Shown piece by piece: positions 15,421 to 24,865 of a DNA stretch of 64,000 nucleotides; position 1 is the first letter of the stretch, and each line of letters opens with the position of its first letter. Below the pieces are notes generated by a model. It did no database searches. It was not told the origin of the DNA and was given only the letters and a program-made list of their open reading frames with translations. Position numbers and translations under genes: made by a program. This stretch comes from Clostridiales bacterium. GTDB lineage: Bacteria; Bacillota; Clostridia; Lachnospirales; Lachnospiraceae. The stretch is from positions 1 through 64,000 of the forward strand of contig JAJQCD010000017.1 in assembly GCA_021202925.1 (NCBI GenBank). The letters run 5' to 3'.

Positions 15421-16581
15421 TTACCGGATCCGGTCGATCACTTCCAGCAGATAATCGGTAAACTCTGCGGAACTCGCTCCGTCGACATCTGTGGTAACCA
15501 CTTTCCGGCGCTCTGTCACTGTGCAGATGTCCAGCGCCTGATCCAGAATTGCTTTGCGGTCACCGTAACCAATGTGCGCCATCAGCATACCGGCCGCACG
15601 GATCAGAGAACAGGGATCTGCATATGCGCCGCGCCCATGACTCATCAGATAGGGAGCCGTTCCATGAATGGCCTCAAAGAGCGCATACCGGTTACCAATA
15701 TTGGAGGAGGAGGCCGTACCAAGACCGCCCTGATGCTCCGCAGCCACATCTGTCACGATATCGCCATACAGGTTCGGGAGAACAATCACCTCGATCCCTT
15801 TATTGAATTCCGGATCCAGCATTTTCGCACACATGGCGTCCACCAATCGCTCCTGAATCTCGATTTCCGGATATTCCTCTCCCACTTTCCGGACTGCCTT
15901 AATGAAATTGCCATCCGCAAGCTTGACAATGTTTGCCTTGGTCACGACGGTCACGTTCTTTTTGCCGTTCTTCCTGGCATAATCAAACGCTGCCCGGGCA
16001 ATGCGTTCGCTGCCCTGTCTGGTCTGCACCTTAAAATCGACCGCCAGATCTTCATTGACCTGAATTCCCTTGTTCCCCCAGATATATTCCCCTTCTATAT
16101 TCTCGCGGAAGAAGGTCCAGTCGATTCCCCTGTCCGGAATCCGGATCGGACGCACCGCTGCGAACAGTTCCAGGCCGCGGCGCAGCAGACTGTTGGCAGA
16201 TACCAGATTCGGCCACGGATCACCGGCTCTTGGCGTCACCATCGGTCCCTTGATCAGAACATGGCACGCTTTGATTTTCTCAAACACATCCGCCGGCAGG
16301 CTTTCCATCCTTGCCGCACGATTTTCAATCGTCATTCCCTCAATCCCGCGAAGCTCCACGCGTCCGGATTCGATTTCCGAAGCCAGCAGCTTTCTCAACA
16401 CACGCAGCGCCTGTTCCATAATCAGCGGACCGATTCCGTCTCCCGGCAAAACGCCCACGACAATTCGCTCCAGTTTGCTAAAATCGGTAACCTCCTGATC
16501 CGCTTTCATCCGCTCAATGCGCTCATATTCACTTTTGATCAGTTTGCCAAATGCTTCCTGTGCTACCGTAATCTCACTCAT
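15421..16581 (-). CDS. Isocitrate/isopropylmalate dehydrogenase family enzyme, probable isocitrate dehydrogenase
   Basis: A 386-residue beta-decarboxylating dehydrogenase. It has an extra N-terminal segment of about 38 residues, then VVGVLPGDGIGP, SANSLLRRGLELFAAVRP, the variant phosphate/substrate loop RENIEGEY (159-166; RENTEGEY in most relatives), catalytic K215 in VTKANI, metal ligands D249, D274 and D278, and the cofactor-site HGTAP (306-310). The neighbouring aconitase and 2-hydroxycarboxylate transporter favour isocitrate to 2-oxoglutarate conversion. Homoisocitrate, 3-isopropylmalate or another 2-hydroxy-3-carboxyacid remain possible. The start is uncertain: AAAGG lies 12 nt before this ATG, 9 nt before a GTG one codon upstream, and abuts an ATG at 16593. 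Confidence 0.75.
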   Translation of the reverse strand: MSEITVAQEAFGKLIKSEYERIERMKADQEVTDFSKLERIVVGVLPGDGIGPLIMEQALRVLRKLLASEIESGRVELRGIEGMTIENRAARMESLPADVFEKIKACHVLIKGPMVTPRAGDPWPNLVSANSLLRRGLELFAAVRPIRIPDRGIDWTFFRENIEGEYIWGNKGIQVNEDLAVDFKVQTRQGSERIARAAFDYARKNGKKNVTVVTKANIVKLADGNFIKAVRKVGEEYPEIEIQERLVDAMCAKMLDPEFNKGIEVIVLPNLYGDIVTDVAAEHQGGLGTASSSNIGNRYALFEAIHGTAPYLMSHGRGAYADPCSLIRAAGMLMAHIGYGDRKAILDQALDICTVTERRKVVTTDVDGASSAEFTDYLLEVIDRIR

Positions 16582-16687
16582 CACGCTACCCATCCTTTCT
16601 TTTCAAACGACTGTGCCAGGCTCAGCCTGTATCGGTTTTCACCGCTGCCATACAAACGCCTCAAACCGGTGCCGGAATACAGGTATC

Positions 16688-17596
16688 CTACATCATATGC
16701 CTGAGTCCGATCCGTATCATGCGTTCCGCTTCCTGATATTCCCCCTTCCGCTGCACCACAAATCCATGGTTGCTGTGCAGAAAGCGTTTTCCATATACCG
16801 GAACCCCCTGACGCAGAAGGCGATTGTGGAACTCCGCTGCTTCATCACAGAAGGTATCATTTTCACAGTAAATCATGATCGTCGGCGGCATCTTTTCCAG
16901 GTCTTCATCCGAAGCCAGGCCAGGGCTGCAATAGATTTCTTCCGTATTCTCCGGGTTCACATACATTTTGTTATAAAAATCTGCTTTCCAGGCAGGAATC
17001 CGCGGATTGCTGTTCCCGTTTCGCTTCTCAATCGCCGGTGTTTTCATGTCAAATCCTGCATAGTCCAGAATCTGCAGGGCCGGGATCGCCCCATTTTCAT
17101 GAATGGCCATCAGGACGATGGCCGCCGTCAGATTTCCTCCTGCGGAATGTCCGCCCAGTGCAATCCGTGCCGGATCTGCGTTCCATTCTGACGCATGTGC
17201 GGCAAAATACTGAAACACATCATAACACGCATAGACCTGGCCGGGATAGCGCATCGCCGGCGCCGGAACGTAATCAATATCCGCGATGATCACCCCTGCC
17301 TGGCTGCAGAAATTCCGGCAGAAGACAATGTCCTGATCCCGGCGCCCTTTGATAAACCCACCGCCGTGGATATTGACAAACAGCGGAAGCGGACCTTCAC
17401 TCTCCTCCGGGAAATACAGATGCACCAGCGTTTTTCCCACCCGTGTATCGATCTCCACATCCGTTTCCTCTCTGACCTGAAATTCAGCCATCTGTTCCGG
17501 GCTGAGACGGCTTCCGACACCCCCGTCCCGGATTTCCTGCGCCAGCTTTTCCTCCTCCGGCGTCACCTGTAATTCCTTCCAGATTTGATTTTTCAT
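16688..17596 (-). CDS. Alpha/beta hydrolase of the hormone-sensitive lipase type
   Basis: A 302-residue esterase-like protein with the oxyanion-hole motif HGGG (77-80), nucleophile elbow GHSAGG with Ser151, and a C-terminal His in LHSNHGF. These define HSL-group carboxylesterases that act on short acyl or aromatic esters. No signal peptide, so cytoplasmic. The start at MKNQIW is preceded by AAGGAG; a longer open frame upstream lacks a site. It lies inside the aconitase-transporter-dehydrogenase cluster, suggesting it frees a carboxylic acid from an ester taken up by the transporter. That link is inference. Confidence 0.85.
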   Translation of the reverse strand: MKNQIWKELQVTPEEEKLAQEIRDGGVGSRLSPEQMAEFQVREETDVEIDTRVGKTLVHLYFPEESEGPLPLFVNIHGGGFIKGRRDQDIVFCRNFCSQAGVIIADIDYVPAPAMRYPGQVYACYDVFQYFAAHASEWNADPARIALGGHSAGGNLTAAIVLMAIHENGAIPALQILDYAGFDMKTPAIEKRNGNSNPRIPAWKADFYNKMYVNPENTEEIYCSPGLASDEDLEKMPPTIMIYCENDTFCDEAAEFHNRLLRQGVPVYGKRFLHSNHGFVVQRKGEYQEAERMIRIGLRHMM

Positions 17597-17704
17597 GCTT
17601 CTCCTTTCCGCACTGTCATCCTCAAAATGGCATCCCCGTCCGCCGCAACGGACGGACGCCACCAAAATGACAGGCAACTGTTCTTTTCTGTCTTCTCCTT
17701 CGCC

Positions 17705-19027
17705 TTACAGAAAGAAGGAGAAGAAGAACGATGCCACAATCAGAACAACACCACCGCCTACACGGCTGGAAAGCTGCGCGTAACTGATCAGGTCCAGACG
17801 GTTGGCCGCTCCCAGGACGGCGATATCGCCGGAGCCGCCGCGGTTCGCCATACAAAGCCCGGCCGTAACAGCCGCATCGATGGGATAAAAGCCAACCAGT
17901 TTTCCTACAAAAGCACTTCCCAGAATGGCTCCGAGCACAACCATCAGCGCAATCAGCAGATTCGACGGACTCATCGCGGCAACCAGCTCGGCCAGATCAA
18001 AATCCACACCCATGCCAACCATCGTCAGCATACCGACGACAGATACCATAAATCCCTGCATATTCTTCGCTGCCACCCGGATATTGGCCGGGATGATACC
18101 CAAAGCAGCAATAATAACCACAAAAATAATACTGTACGCAAAATTATGAATCTGTGCGCCGAGAACAGTCGGAAGCAGGACTTTACTGAACAGGCGACCC
18201 ACTGCAAACACGGTTCCTAACAGAAGCAGCGCTCCGCAATAATCATTTAAGGTTACATCGACCTTGATGTCCTCTTTGATCAGTTTGCTGTCCACCGGCA
18301 TAATCTGGGTTCCGTCTCCGGTCAGGCTGGGTCTGATCTGTCCCAGCCGGTTTAACAGCGCACCGGCTACAATACAGAACAGATTGGCAATCGTCAGAAT
18401 AATGATGGCGAACGAATAATAGTTGGCCGCGGGTTCTCCGCTGATCTGTTCATAAATCTGCGACAGCGGCACGGCCCCGGCTCCGTTTCCACCTCCCATG
18501 ATCGGAAGCACATACTTGATTACCATATCGATGGGGCTTACGCCAAAGATCAGGCCGGTAGCGACACCGAGCAGCGCCGCACCTGCAAGTCCTCCCAGAA
18601 TCGTGGGAATATACCCGCCGAAACTGCGAATCAGTACATTCCGATCCAGCGACAGAATCGAGCCCATAATCAGAGAAATGATAAACACATTCAGAATATT
18701 TACATCTCCCTGTACCATATCGCCGATCAGCTCTACATACTGCTCCGGAATCAGGTTAAACTGTTTCAGGACTGCGGTTCCGAAGAAGATCATCAGCAGA
18801 CCGCCGCCGATATAAGTGTTCCAGATCGGAAGAACCTTGCCAATCTTGTAAAACAAAATGGAAATCACACAGCAGACTGCGATAAATGCCGTAATATCCG
18901 ATCCGAGGGCTCCCGCCGCCACAACGGCAATAATAATAATGGAACAGACAGCGTACAGCCAGATCGGCATGCCGCCCAGGTCATTGAGTTCCTGCCATAA
19001 CGTTTTTTTTCCTTTGGTTTCGCTCAT
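17705..19027 (-). CDS. 2-hydroxycarboxylate transporter family permease (CitS/CimH type)
   Basis: A 440-residue membrane protein with about eleven hydrophobic segments and both re-entrant loop signatures of the 2HCT family: GGGNGAGAVPLS in the middle and NRGGSGDIAVL near the C-terminus. Family members are Na+ or H+ symporters or precursor/product exchangers for citrate, malate or lactate. The start MSETKGKK is preceded by AGAGGA 9-10 nt upstream and lies 4 nt after the aconitase stop, so the two are coupled. The partner genes suggest uptake of citrate or a related tricarboxylate for conversion to 2-oxoglutarate. A paralogue is encoded at 36615-37928. Confidence 0.92.
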   Translation of the reverse strand: MSETKGKKTLWQELNDLGGMPIWLYAVCSIIIIAVVAAGALGSDITAFIAVCCVISILFYKIGKVLPIWNTYIGGGLLMIFFGTAVLKQFNLIPEQYVELIGDMVQGDVNILNVFIISLIMGSILSLDRNVLIRSFGGYIPTILGGLAGAALLGVATGLIFGVSPIDMVIKYVLPIMGGGNGAGAVPLSQIYEQISGEPAANYYSFAIIILTIANLFCIVAGALLNRLGQIRPSLTGDGTQIMPVDSKLIKEDIKVDVTLNDYCGALLLLGTVFAVGRLFSKVLLPTVLGAQIHNFAYSIIFVVIIAALGIIPANIRVAAKNMQGFMVSVVGMLTMVGMGVDFDLAELVAAMSPSNLLIALMVVLGAILGSAFVGKLVGFYPIDAAVTAGLCMANRGGSGDIAVLGAANRLDLISYAQLSSRVGGGVVLIVASFFFSFFL

Positions 19028-19031
19028 TTTC

Positions 19032-21011
19032 TTATTCCTCTCCAATCCCTGATTCGTTTCGGTTTTCCAGCTGTTTTTTCAGATAACGCAGCTGCCCGCC
19101 GCACAGAATGACCTCCAGCTCACTGTCCGACAGCTCCAGCCTGACACGAAATGTCACATCCTTTGTGATGTCCCGAACTTCCACCTGTTTCGTCCGCATC
19201 TGTTCCGGCAGATTGACAATTTCCAGTTCATCTCCCTGTTCCAGCCTGTCATAATCATCTGCCTGTTCGAAAATCATCGGAATAATGCCGTGATTGATCA
19301 GATTTCCTTTATGGATTCTGGCAATACTTTTGGCGATCACAGCCCGCACGCCCAGATACATCGGATTGATGGCCGCGTGCTCACGGGAAGACCCCTGGCC
19401 GTAATTTTCTCCGCCGATAATCACGCTCTGTCCCATCGCGCGCGCCCGTTTTGCGAAATCCGGATCGTATCGATGATAGCAGAACTGGCTCATCATCGGA
19501 ATATTGGAACGCATGCTGGAAAACTCGGCACTGGCCGGTGTAATATCATCCGTGGTGATATGATCCACCGTCTTCAGGCTGACCGGAACACGCAGATTCT
19601 GCGCAGGCGGTTCCGGAACCGGAAGCGGCTGGATATTCGGCCCCCGGACGATCTCGACCTGCTTCGCCTCTTCTTCCGGAAGCGGCTGGACGATCATGGA
19701 ATCATCCACCGGCATTTCCTCCGGCTCATGGATATCCGCAAGGATGGAAAGCTCATCTCCGAGAATCTCCTCTGCACTGGCAAAGGTTCCTTTGATCGCG
19801 GTCGCCGCCGCGCTCTCCGGACTCACCAGATAAATCTCGGCGGTCGGATTTCCGGCGCGCCCCTTAAAATTCCGGTTCGACGTGCGTACCGCAACCCCCT
19901 TCGTCGCCGGTGACTGGCCGATCGCACAGCAGGGGCCGCAGGCAATTTCCAGCAGACGCACACCTGCGTCCACCAGCATTTCCAGATAACCGTCCCTCAT
20001 CAGCTGTTTGTAGATCTGCCTGGACGAAATTCCGCAGGTACAGCTCACGTCCTCGCTTACATGATGTCCCCGGAAAACCAGCGCCGCCTTTGCCACATCC
20101 GCATAACTGGTATTCGTACAGCTTCCGATGAACACCTGTTGTACCTTTTTCTTTTCCACATCCTTTAACGGCTTTACGTTATCCGGCTGATGCGGACAGG
20201 CGCACAATGGCTCCAGCGCCCCCAGATCCACCTCAATTACGCCATCGTATTCCGCATCCGCGTCCGGAAGCAGTTCCACATAATCCGCTTCGCGCTGCTG
20301 CGCCTTCAGGAATTTCCTTACCTGCCCGTCCGCGGGAAAGATCGAAGAGGTTGCGCCCATTTCCGCGCCCATGTTCGTGATGGTGGCACGCTCATTGACC
20401 TCCAGCGCCGCCGCTCCCTCGCCCACATACTCAAATATCTTGCCGAGTCCTCCTTTGATACCGACCCGCCGCAGCATTTCCAGAATGATATCCTTGGCAT
20501 TGCAGCCCGGTTTCAGGCGCCCGCTCAGCTTCACCTGAATGACCTCCGGCATTTTCAGGCGCATCGGAACTCCTGTCATCGCCGTCGCCACATCCATCCC
20601 GCCGACGCCGATACAGAGCATGCCGATTGCCCCTCCGTGCGGCGTATGACTGTCTCCACCCATCGAGAGCTTGCCCGGTTTTCCGAATCGCGCCATATGT
20701 ACGGCATGGCAGATTCCATTTCCGGGTCTGGACACATGAACACCGTAACGCTTTGCCACCGACTGCAGGTAAATGTGGTCATCCGGCGTTTTGTTGTCCA
20801 GATACAACAGATTGTGATCCAGATAACTGACACTGCACTCCACCTGTGTCCGCTCCAGCCCCACCGCCTCAAAGGCAAGATAGGTCATCACCGCGTTGAT
20901 GTCATGGGTCAGCGTCTGATCCACCCGCAGGAAGACCTCCTCTCCCGGCTTCATCGCAGACGGCTTCGCCAGGTGTGCTTCCACAATTTTTCTTGTCAGG
21001 TTTTTTCCCAT
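19032..21011 (-). CDS. Aconitase family hydratase
   Basis: A 659-residue enzyme with catalytic and swivel domains in one chain. [4Fe-4S] ligands are the Cys of GSCTNTS and the two-cysteine motif ACGPCCAIGQSP; GGDSHTPHGG is the active-site block; the swivel domain has NYGQGSSREHAA. This shorter aconitase (about 650 residues) is the form common in Clostridia. It interconverts citrate and isocitrate, or a close analogue. The ATG at 21011 has GGGGG 7 nt upstream; a TTG one codon earlier is the alternative. First gene of the cluster, behind a promoter at 21057-21086 and downstream of a LysR gene on the same strand. Confidence 0.9.
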   Translation of the reverse strand: MGKNLTRKIVEAHLAKPSAMKPGEEVFLRVDQTLTHDINAVMTYLAFEAVGLERTQVECSVSYLDHNLLYLDNKTPDDHIYLQSVAKRYGVHVSRPGNGICHAVHMARFGKPGKLSMGGDSHTPHGGAIGMLCIGVGGMDVATAMTGVPMRLKMPEVIQVKLSGRLKPGCNAKDIILEMLRRVGIKGGLGKIFEYVGEGAAALEVNERATITNMGAEMGATSSIFPADGQVRKFLKAQQREADYVELLPDADAEYDGVIEVDLGALEPLCACPHQPDNVKPLKDVEKKKVQQVFIGSCTNTSYADVAKAALVFRGHHVSEDVSCTCGISSRQIYKQLMRDGYLEMLVDAGVRLLEIACGPCCAIGQSPATKGVAVRTSNRNFKGRAGNPTAEIYLVSPESAAATAIKGTFASAEEILGDELSILADIHEPEEMPVDDSMIVQPLPEEEAKQVEIVRGPNIQPLPVPEPPAQNLRVPVSLKTVDHITTDDITPASAEFSSMRSNIPMMSQFCYHRYDPDFAKRARAMGQSVIIGGENYGQGSSREHAAINPMYLGVRAVIAKSIARIHKGNLINHGIIPMIFEQADDYDRLEQGDELEIVNLPEQMRTKQVEVRDITKDVTFRVRLELSDSELEVILCGGQLRYLKKQLENRNESGIGEE

Positions 21012-21056
21012 CAAAAATCCCCCTTACAATCCTCTCATGTTTTTCTTGCTGAGATG

Positions 21057-21086
21057 ATTATAAGGGGGAAGTGCCCCATAAGTAAA
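21057..21086 (-). promoter_or_regulatory. Promoter and possible LysR site upstream of aconitase
   Basis: On the minus strand TTTACT (21086-21081) and TATAAT (21062-21057) are 18 nt apart. The spacer holds a GGGG-N6-CCCC inverted repeat flanked by TTAT and ATAA, the kind of partial dyad that LysR proteins bind. The LysR gene is the next gene upstream. Confidence 0.5.
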
Positions 21087-21129
21087 ATTTCTTTTTATGA
21101 ATGGGTCTGATAACCTTTTCTTATGGTGT

Positions 21130-22038
21130 TCAATTCGCGCGCATGGCTTCTTTCGCTATCTCCAGAAAACTCTGCTCCACCTCACCGATATAAGTGCCTT
21201 CGCGATACAGGGCCTGGACGTCCCAGGTAACCGGGTATTCCGACAAATGATAGACCTCTGCCTCCATGCTTCCTTCCATCAGATCCAGCGTGATATCCGG
21301 TACAATGGCAAACCCCAGCCCCTGCGCCGCCAGCCGGTAGGATAGCATATTGCTGTGCGATTCCAGAAAAATATCCGGCTTACGTCCGACGTTGCGATAC
21401 AGCACGTCCACACTGGAACGGAGCGCATGTCCTTTATACAGCGTGATAATCGGCAGCTTTGACAACTGTCTCCAGTCTACAATCTTTCTCTCCCGATCCT
21501 TCACATGCTCCTCCTGCAGATAGCCTTTCGCCGCCACCACAACCAACTCCTCCCAGGAAATCGTCACCTGACTGATATCCTTATATTTGCTCCAGGTCGG
21601 CAAAAGGACAAAATCCACCTCGCCCGCCCGCAGATTTTCCCGCAAGCTGTTGCCGGAGCCGCTGATCACCTTCACATCAATTCCCGGATAGCGCTGTTTA
21701 AACGGAGCCAGGATCAGCGGAAGCATATAGATGATCCGTTCACTGGGAAATCCCAGCTTCAGCCGTCCGCGCATATGATGCGTGATATCCCGGAACTCCC
21801 GGTCCATATCCTCCATCTGCGACAGGATCACACGGCTCCGCTTCAGATACTGTTCGCCGGCATAGGTCAGTTTCAAAGGCGTCGAAGAGCGGTCAAACAA
21901 CTTCACCCCCAGGCTCTCTTCCACCTTGCCGATATAATTGCTGAGCGCCGGCTGGCTGATAAACAGCTTTTCAGCCGCCTTGGTAAAGCTGCCGCAGTCC
22001 GCCGCCATCTTGACATAGGTAAACTGACGAAGTTCCAT
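21130..22038 (-). CDS. LysR-family transcriptional regulator
   Basis: A 302-residue regulator with an N-terminal winged helix-turn-helix (MELRQFTYVKMAADCGSF..., AAEKLFISQPALSNYIGKVE) and a periplasmic-binding-like effector domain from about residue 90 (GRLKLGFPSERIIYMLP). AAGGGAG lies 6 nt before the chosen ATG. It is encoded just upstream of, and in the same direction as, the aconitase cluster, with a dyad in between, so it is the likely activator of that cluster in response to a carboxylic acid. LysR genes are more often divergent from their targets, so the arrangement is slightly unusual. Confidence 0.88.
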   Translation of the reverse strand: MELRQFTYVKMAADCGSFTKAAEKLFISQPALSNYIGKVEESLGVKLFDRSSTPLKLTYAGEQYLKRSRVILSQMEDMDREFRDITHHMRGRLKLGFPSERIIYMLPLILAPFKQRYPGIDVKVISGSGNSLRENLRAGEVDFVLLPTWSKYKDISQVTISWEELVVVAAKGYLQEEHVKDRERKIVDWRQLSKLPIITLYKGHALRSSVDVLYRNVGRKPDIFLESHSNMLSYRLAAQGLGFAIVPDITLDLMEGSMEAEVYHLSEYPVTWDVQALYREGTYIGEVEQSFLEIAKEAMRAN

Positions 22039-22054
22039 AGTCTCCCTTTCCTCG

Positions 22055-22603
22055 TTATTCCGAAACCGGTAGGCTGATAATAATCGGCTGATGCGCAACC
22101 GCTGGCAAAAACAGTTCCGTCAGATCCCTCGTTCTCAGCCGCAGGCTTGATGTGTTAATACAGGGATGACAGCCGACGTATTCGCTCTCCAGCACCTCTT
22201 CGTCTATCACAAGCTGCACACGATTCTCCCGATCGTTCATCAGCCCCATGACGCTCACTGAACCAGGCGTGATATCCAGGAACTTCTCCATATACGTTTC
22301 CGGTGCAAAGGACAGACGGCTGATTCCCAGTTGTTTTGACAAATCCTTCGTCTTAAATTTTTTATTTCCCGGCATCATCAGCAGATAAAAAGCTGTTTCC
22401 TGCCGGTTGCAGAGGAACAGATTTTTGCAGATAACCGCCTGCAGAGCCTGATCAATTTCCTCGCATACCACCATCGTCATTGCCGCCTCATGATCAATCC
22501 GTTCATAAACCATTCCCAGCGAATCCAGAAGGTCGTAGACCCGGATTTCCTTTGCCAGCCGTCCCGCATTGGTCTTTGGACGTCCTTTTTGTAATTCCAG
22601 CAT
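22055..22603 (-). CDS. YbaK/ProX-type aminoacyl-tRNA editing deacylase (PrdX/ProXp-ala-like)
   Basis: A 182-residue stand-alone editing domain. It has the YbaK fold markers: YERIDHEAAMT, CKNLFLCNRQ with the catalytic-site Lys (K71 or so), the LMMPGNKKFKTKDLSKQLG block, and GSVSVMGLMND. These are the marks of ProXp-ala/PrdX proteins, which remove Ala mischarged on tRNA-Pro. GGGAGG lies 4 nt upstream of the ATG. It ends 16 nt before the LysR gene. Confidence 0.85.
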   Translation of the reverse strand: MLELQKGRPKTNAGRLAKEIRVYDLLDSLGMVYERIDHEAAMTMVVCEEIDQALQAVICKNLFLCNRQETAFYLLMMPGNKKFKTKDLSKQLGISRLSFAPETYMEKFLDITPGSVSVMGLMNDRENRVQLVIDEEVLESEYVGCHPCINTSSLRLRTRDLTELFLPAVAHQPIIISLPVSE

Positions 22604-22648
22604 ACATCCTCCCTCTGATCAGCTGTACATTCATCCGTTCCGGTCTTT

Positions 22649-23551
22649 TTATCCCGTAATAGTCAGTTTCCCATAAAAGAAATCATTTTTCGGCGTCGCG
22701 ATCCCGTATTTCGCCCCCAGCCGCCGCACTTCACCGGCAAAGATTTCCACTTCGGTCTGCCGTCCTGCACGCGTATCCTGGCGCATGGATGGTTCTCCCT
22801 CCGGCGAAAGCGTATCGATCAGAGCCACCCAGGCGTCCAGTTCCTCTCTCGTAAGCAGAATTCCATGTGCACCGGCTACCGCCCGCGCCTCCTCCATCGC
22901 CGCGATCATGTCCGCACGCACCGGGCCATCCTTCTGCACGCCGCCATAATTCGTCGCATACACCGCGCATGCCTGATTCACCCCGACATTTAACATCCAC
23001 TTACTCCAGAGCTGATGCATGATATCCTTCGGTATCGCACAGACAATTCCCGCCTTCCCAAACAGCTCCTCTACCGCGCACACGGCGTTGCTTCGTGTGT
23101 TATCCCTCTCCCCAAAGGTTACGGAGCCCGTCTTCGTATAGGTCAGGTGATTTCCCCGTTTCGTCGCATCCATCCCCTGCACCGTACTATAAAGAAGATG
23201 CTGCGGATGCAGCTGCTCCGCAATCCTCTCCTCGGAACCGACGCCATTGAGAAACGACATCACAATCGTATCCTGACCACATACCGGCCCGGCAGACGCG
23301 ATCGCACCCGTCAGATCATTGTACTTCGTCGCAAAAATCAGCAGATCCATCTTCTCCGACACCTCGTTCGGATCGCAGTACCGGAATTCACATATCTCCC
23401 CATTCGCATAAATGCCCTCACTCGTGTAGCGACGAATCCGGGAAGCGTCCGCAATCACATACAGGTTTTCCCGACCCACTGCCCTCTGCAGCTGACCGGC
23501 AAACAAAATGCCAATTGCGCCTAAACCAATGATGCCCACCTTCTGAATCAT
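22649..23551 (-). CDS. Ketopantoate reductase family protein (ApbA/PanE)
   Basis: A 300-residue NADPH-dependent reductase. The Rossmann loop GLGAIG is at residues 9-14; a Lys in TKYND and the C-terminal domain stretch WSKWMLNVGVNQ with a following conserved Glu/Ser region match the ApbA/PanE family. The typical reaction is 2-dehydropantoate to pantoate in coenzyme A synthesis, but the family has many paralogues acting on other 2-oxo acids, so the exact substrate is open. GGAGGG precedes the ATG. The gene lies 25 nt after deoB on the same strand. Confidence 0.82.
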   Translation of the reverse strand: MIQKVGIIGLGAIGILFAGQLQRAVGRENLYVIADASRIRRYTSEGIYANGEICEFRYCDPNEVSEKMDLLIFATKYNDLTGAIASAGPVCGQDTIVMSFLNGVGSEERIAEQLHPQHLLYSTVQGMDATKRGNHLTYTKTGSVTFGERDNTRSNAVCAVEELFGKAGIVCAIPKDIMHQLWSKWMLNVGVNQACAVYATNYGGVQKDGPVRADMIAAMEEARAVAGAHGILLTREELDAWVALIDTLSPEGEPSMRQDTRAGRQTEVEIFAGEVRRLGAKYGIATPKNDFFYGKLTITG

Positions 23552-23576
23552 ATTTCCCTCCGAATCGTCATCCATG

Positions 23577-24767
23577 CTATCTCAGCTTTTCCAGAATCGA
23601 ATACCCAATCGTTCCCTCCGGCATGGCCAGCCCGAAATTATCGGTGATCGTAGCTCCGATGATGGCAAACGTATCGGTCTCCGGAAGCGGCCCGCTCCCT
23701 TGCATCGACGGCGAATACGCCAGGAAGGGCACCTTCTCGCGTGTGTGGTCCGTGCCGGTGTATGTGGGATCGTTGCCATGATCGGCGGTGAGGATCAGCA
23801 GATCATCGTCCTTCAGAAGCGGCAGCAGCACGCCCAGATTGCAGTCAAATTTCTCAATTTCTTCGGCATAGCCGACCGGATTTCTCCGATGTCCCCAAAG
23901 AGCGTCAAAATCAACCAGATTCACGAAGCAAAGCCCGCGAAAATCTTCCTTCGCGACCTCAATCGTCTGTTCCATCCCGTGAACGGAGCTCTTTGATTTC
24001 AGGGCGCGGGTGATCCCCTCTCCGTCAAAAATATCCTTAATTTTCCCGATGGAAATCACATCCAGCCCAGCCTCCTTCAGCACGTCGAGCGCAGTCTTTC
24101 CCGTCGGTTTGAGGGCGTAGTCGTGCCGATTGCTCGTGCGCACGAACTCTCCCTTTTTCCGCCCCAGATACGGTCTCGCGATCACGCGGCCAACCTTCCA
24201 TTCATCCTTCATCGTCAGCTCTCTGGCAATCTCACAGCAGCGATAAAGCTCCTTCAGATCAAAGGTTTCCTCATTGCCGCAAATCTGCAGGACGGAATCC
24301 GCCGAAGTGTAGACGATCATGTGGCCGGTAGCGATCTCTTCCTCCGCCAGTTCCTCGAGAATCTCCGTTCCGCTGGCGCTCTTATTTCCGATAACCTTGT
24401 GTCCGGTGCGCTCTTCCAGTTCCCGGATCAGTTCCGGTGGGAAGCCCGTCTCCGTAAAGGTGATAAACGGCTTTTTCCCTTCCAGCCCCATCATCTCCCA
24501 GTGTCCGGTCATGGTGTCCTTGCTGCGGCTCTTTTCATTGAGCTTCGCGTAATAGGCCAGGGGCTTTTCCACTGGTTCCACCTGTTTCAGATGACTGAGA
24601 TTGGCGATTCCCATCCTTCTGAGATTCGGAATATCGAACCGTTCCACGGACTCCGAAATGTGTTCCAGTGTATTGACGCCCACATCACCAAATTCCTCTG
24701 AATCTGCCATGGCTCCGACTCCCAGTGAATCCAGCACCACCACAAAAATACGATTCCATCTGCTCAT
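23577..24767 (-). CDS. deoB: Phosphopentomutase
   Basis: A 396-residue alkaline-phosphatase-superfamily mutase that interconverts ribose (or deoxyribose) 1- and 5-phosphate in nucleoside salvage. Diagnostic blocks: [11 protein letters not shown] with the metal-binding Asp, [11 protein letters not shown] with the phospho-Thr site, DALWGHRRN, and [19 protein letters not shown] with further metal ligands. Full length for the family. GGAGAGGAG precedes the ATG. Cytidine deaminase is the next gene upstream, which fits a nucleoside catabolism unit. Confidence 0.96.
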   Translation of the reverse strand: MSRWNRIFVVVLDSLGVGAMADSEEFGDVGVNTLEHISESVERFDIPNLRRMGIANLSHLKQVEPVEKPLAYYAKLNEKSRSKDTMTGHWEMMGLEGKKPFITFTETGFPPELIRELEERTGHKVIGNKSASGTEILEELAEEEIATGHMIVYTSADSVLQICGNEETFDLKELYRCCEIARELTMKDEWKVGRVIARPYLGRKKGEFVRTSNRHDYALKPTGKTALDVLKEAGLDVISIGKIKDIFDGEGITRALKSKSSVHGMEQTIEVAKEDFRGLCFVNLVDFDALWGHRRNPVGYAEEIEKFDCNLGVLLPLLKDDDLLILTADHGNDPTYTGTDHTREKVPFLAYSPSMQGSGPLPETDTFAIIGATITDNFGLAMPEGTIGYSILEKLR

Positions 24768-24865
24768 TCTGATTTCTCCTCTCCTGAAAAAACAAATTCC
24801 CGCACAGCCAACGGCTGCAGCGGAAGCTGTCAGCCTGCATTCTTACAAATACACTTCCGAACCGA

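Noticed and set aside
15574-16704. 376-codon plus-strand open frame
   Set aside because: Shadow of the isocitrate dehydrogenase-like gene; composition is His/Arg-rich as expected for an antisense frame.
17638-17655. Short hairpin between the esterase and 2HCT genes
   Set aside because: Only a 6-bp stem without a T-run; it could easily be chance.
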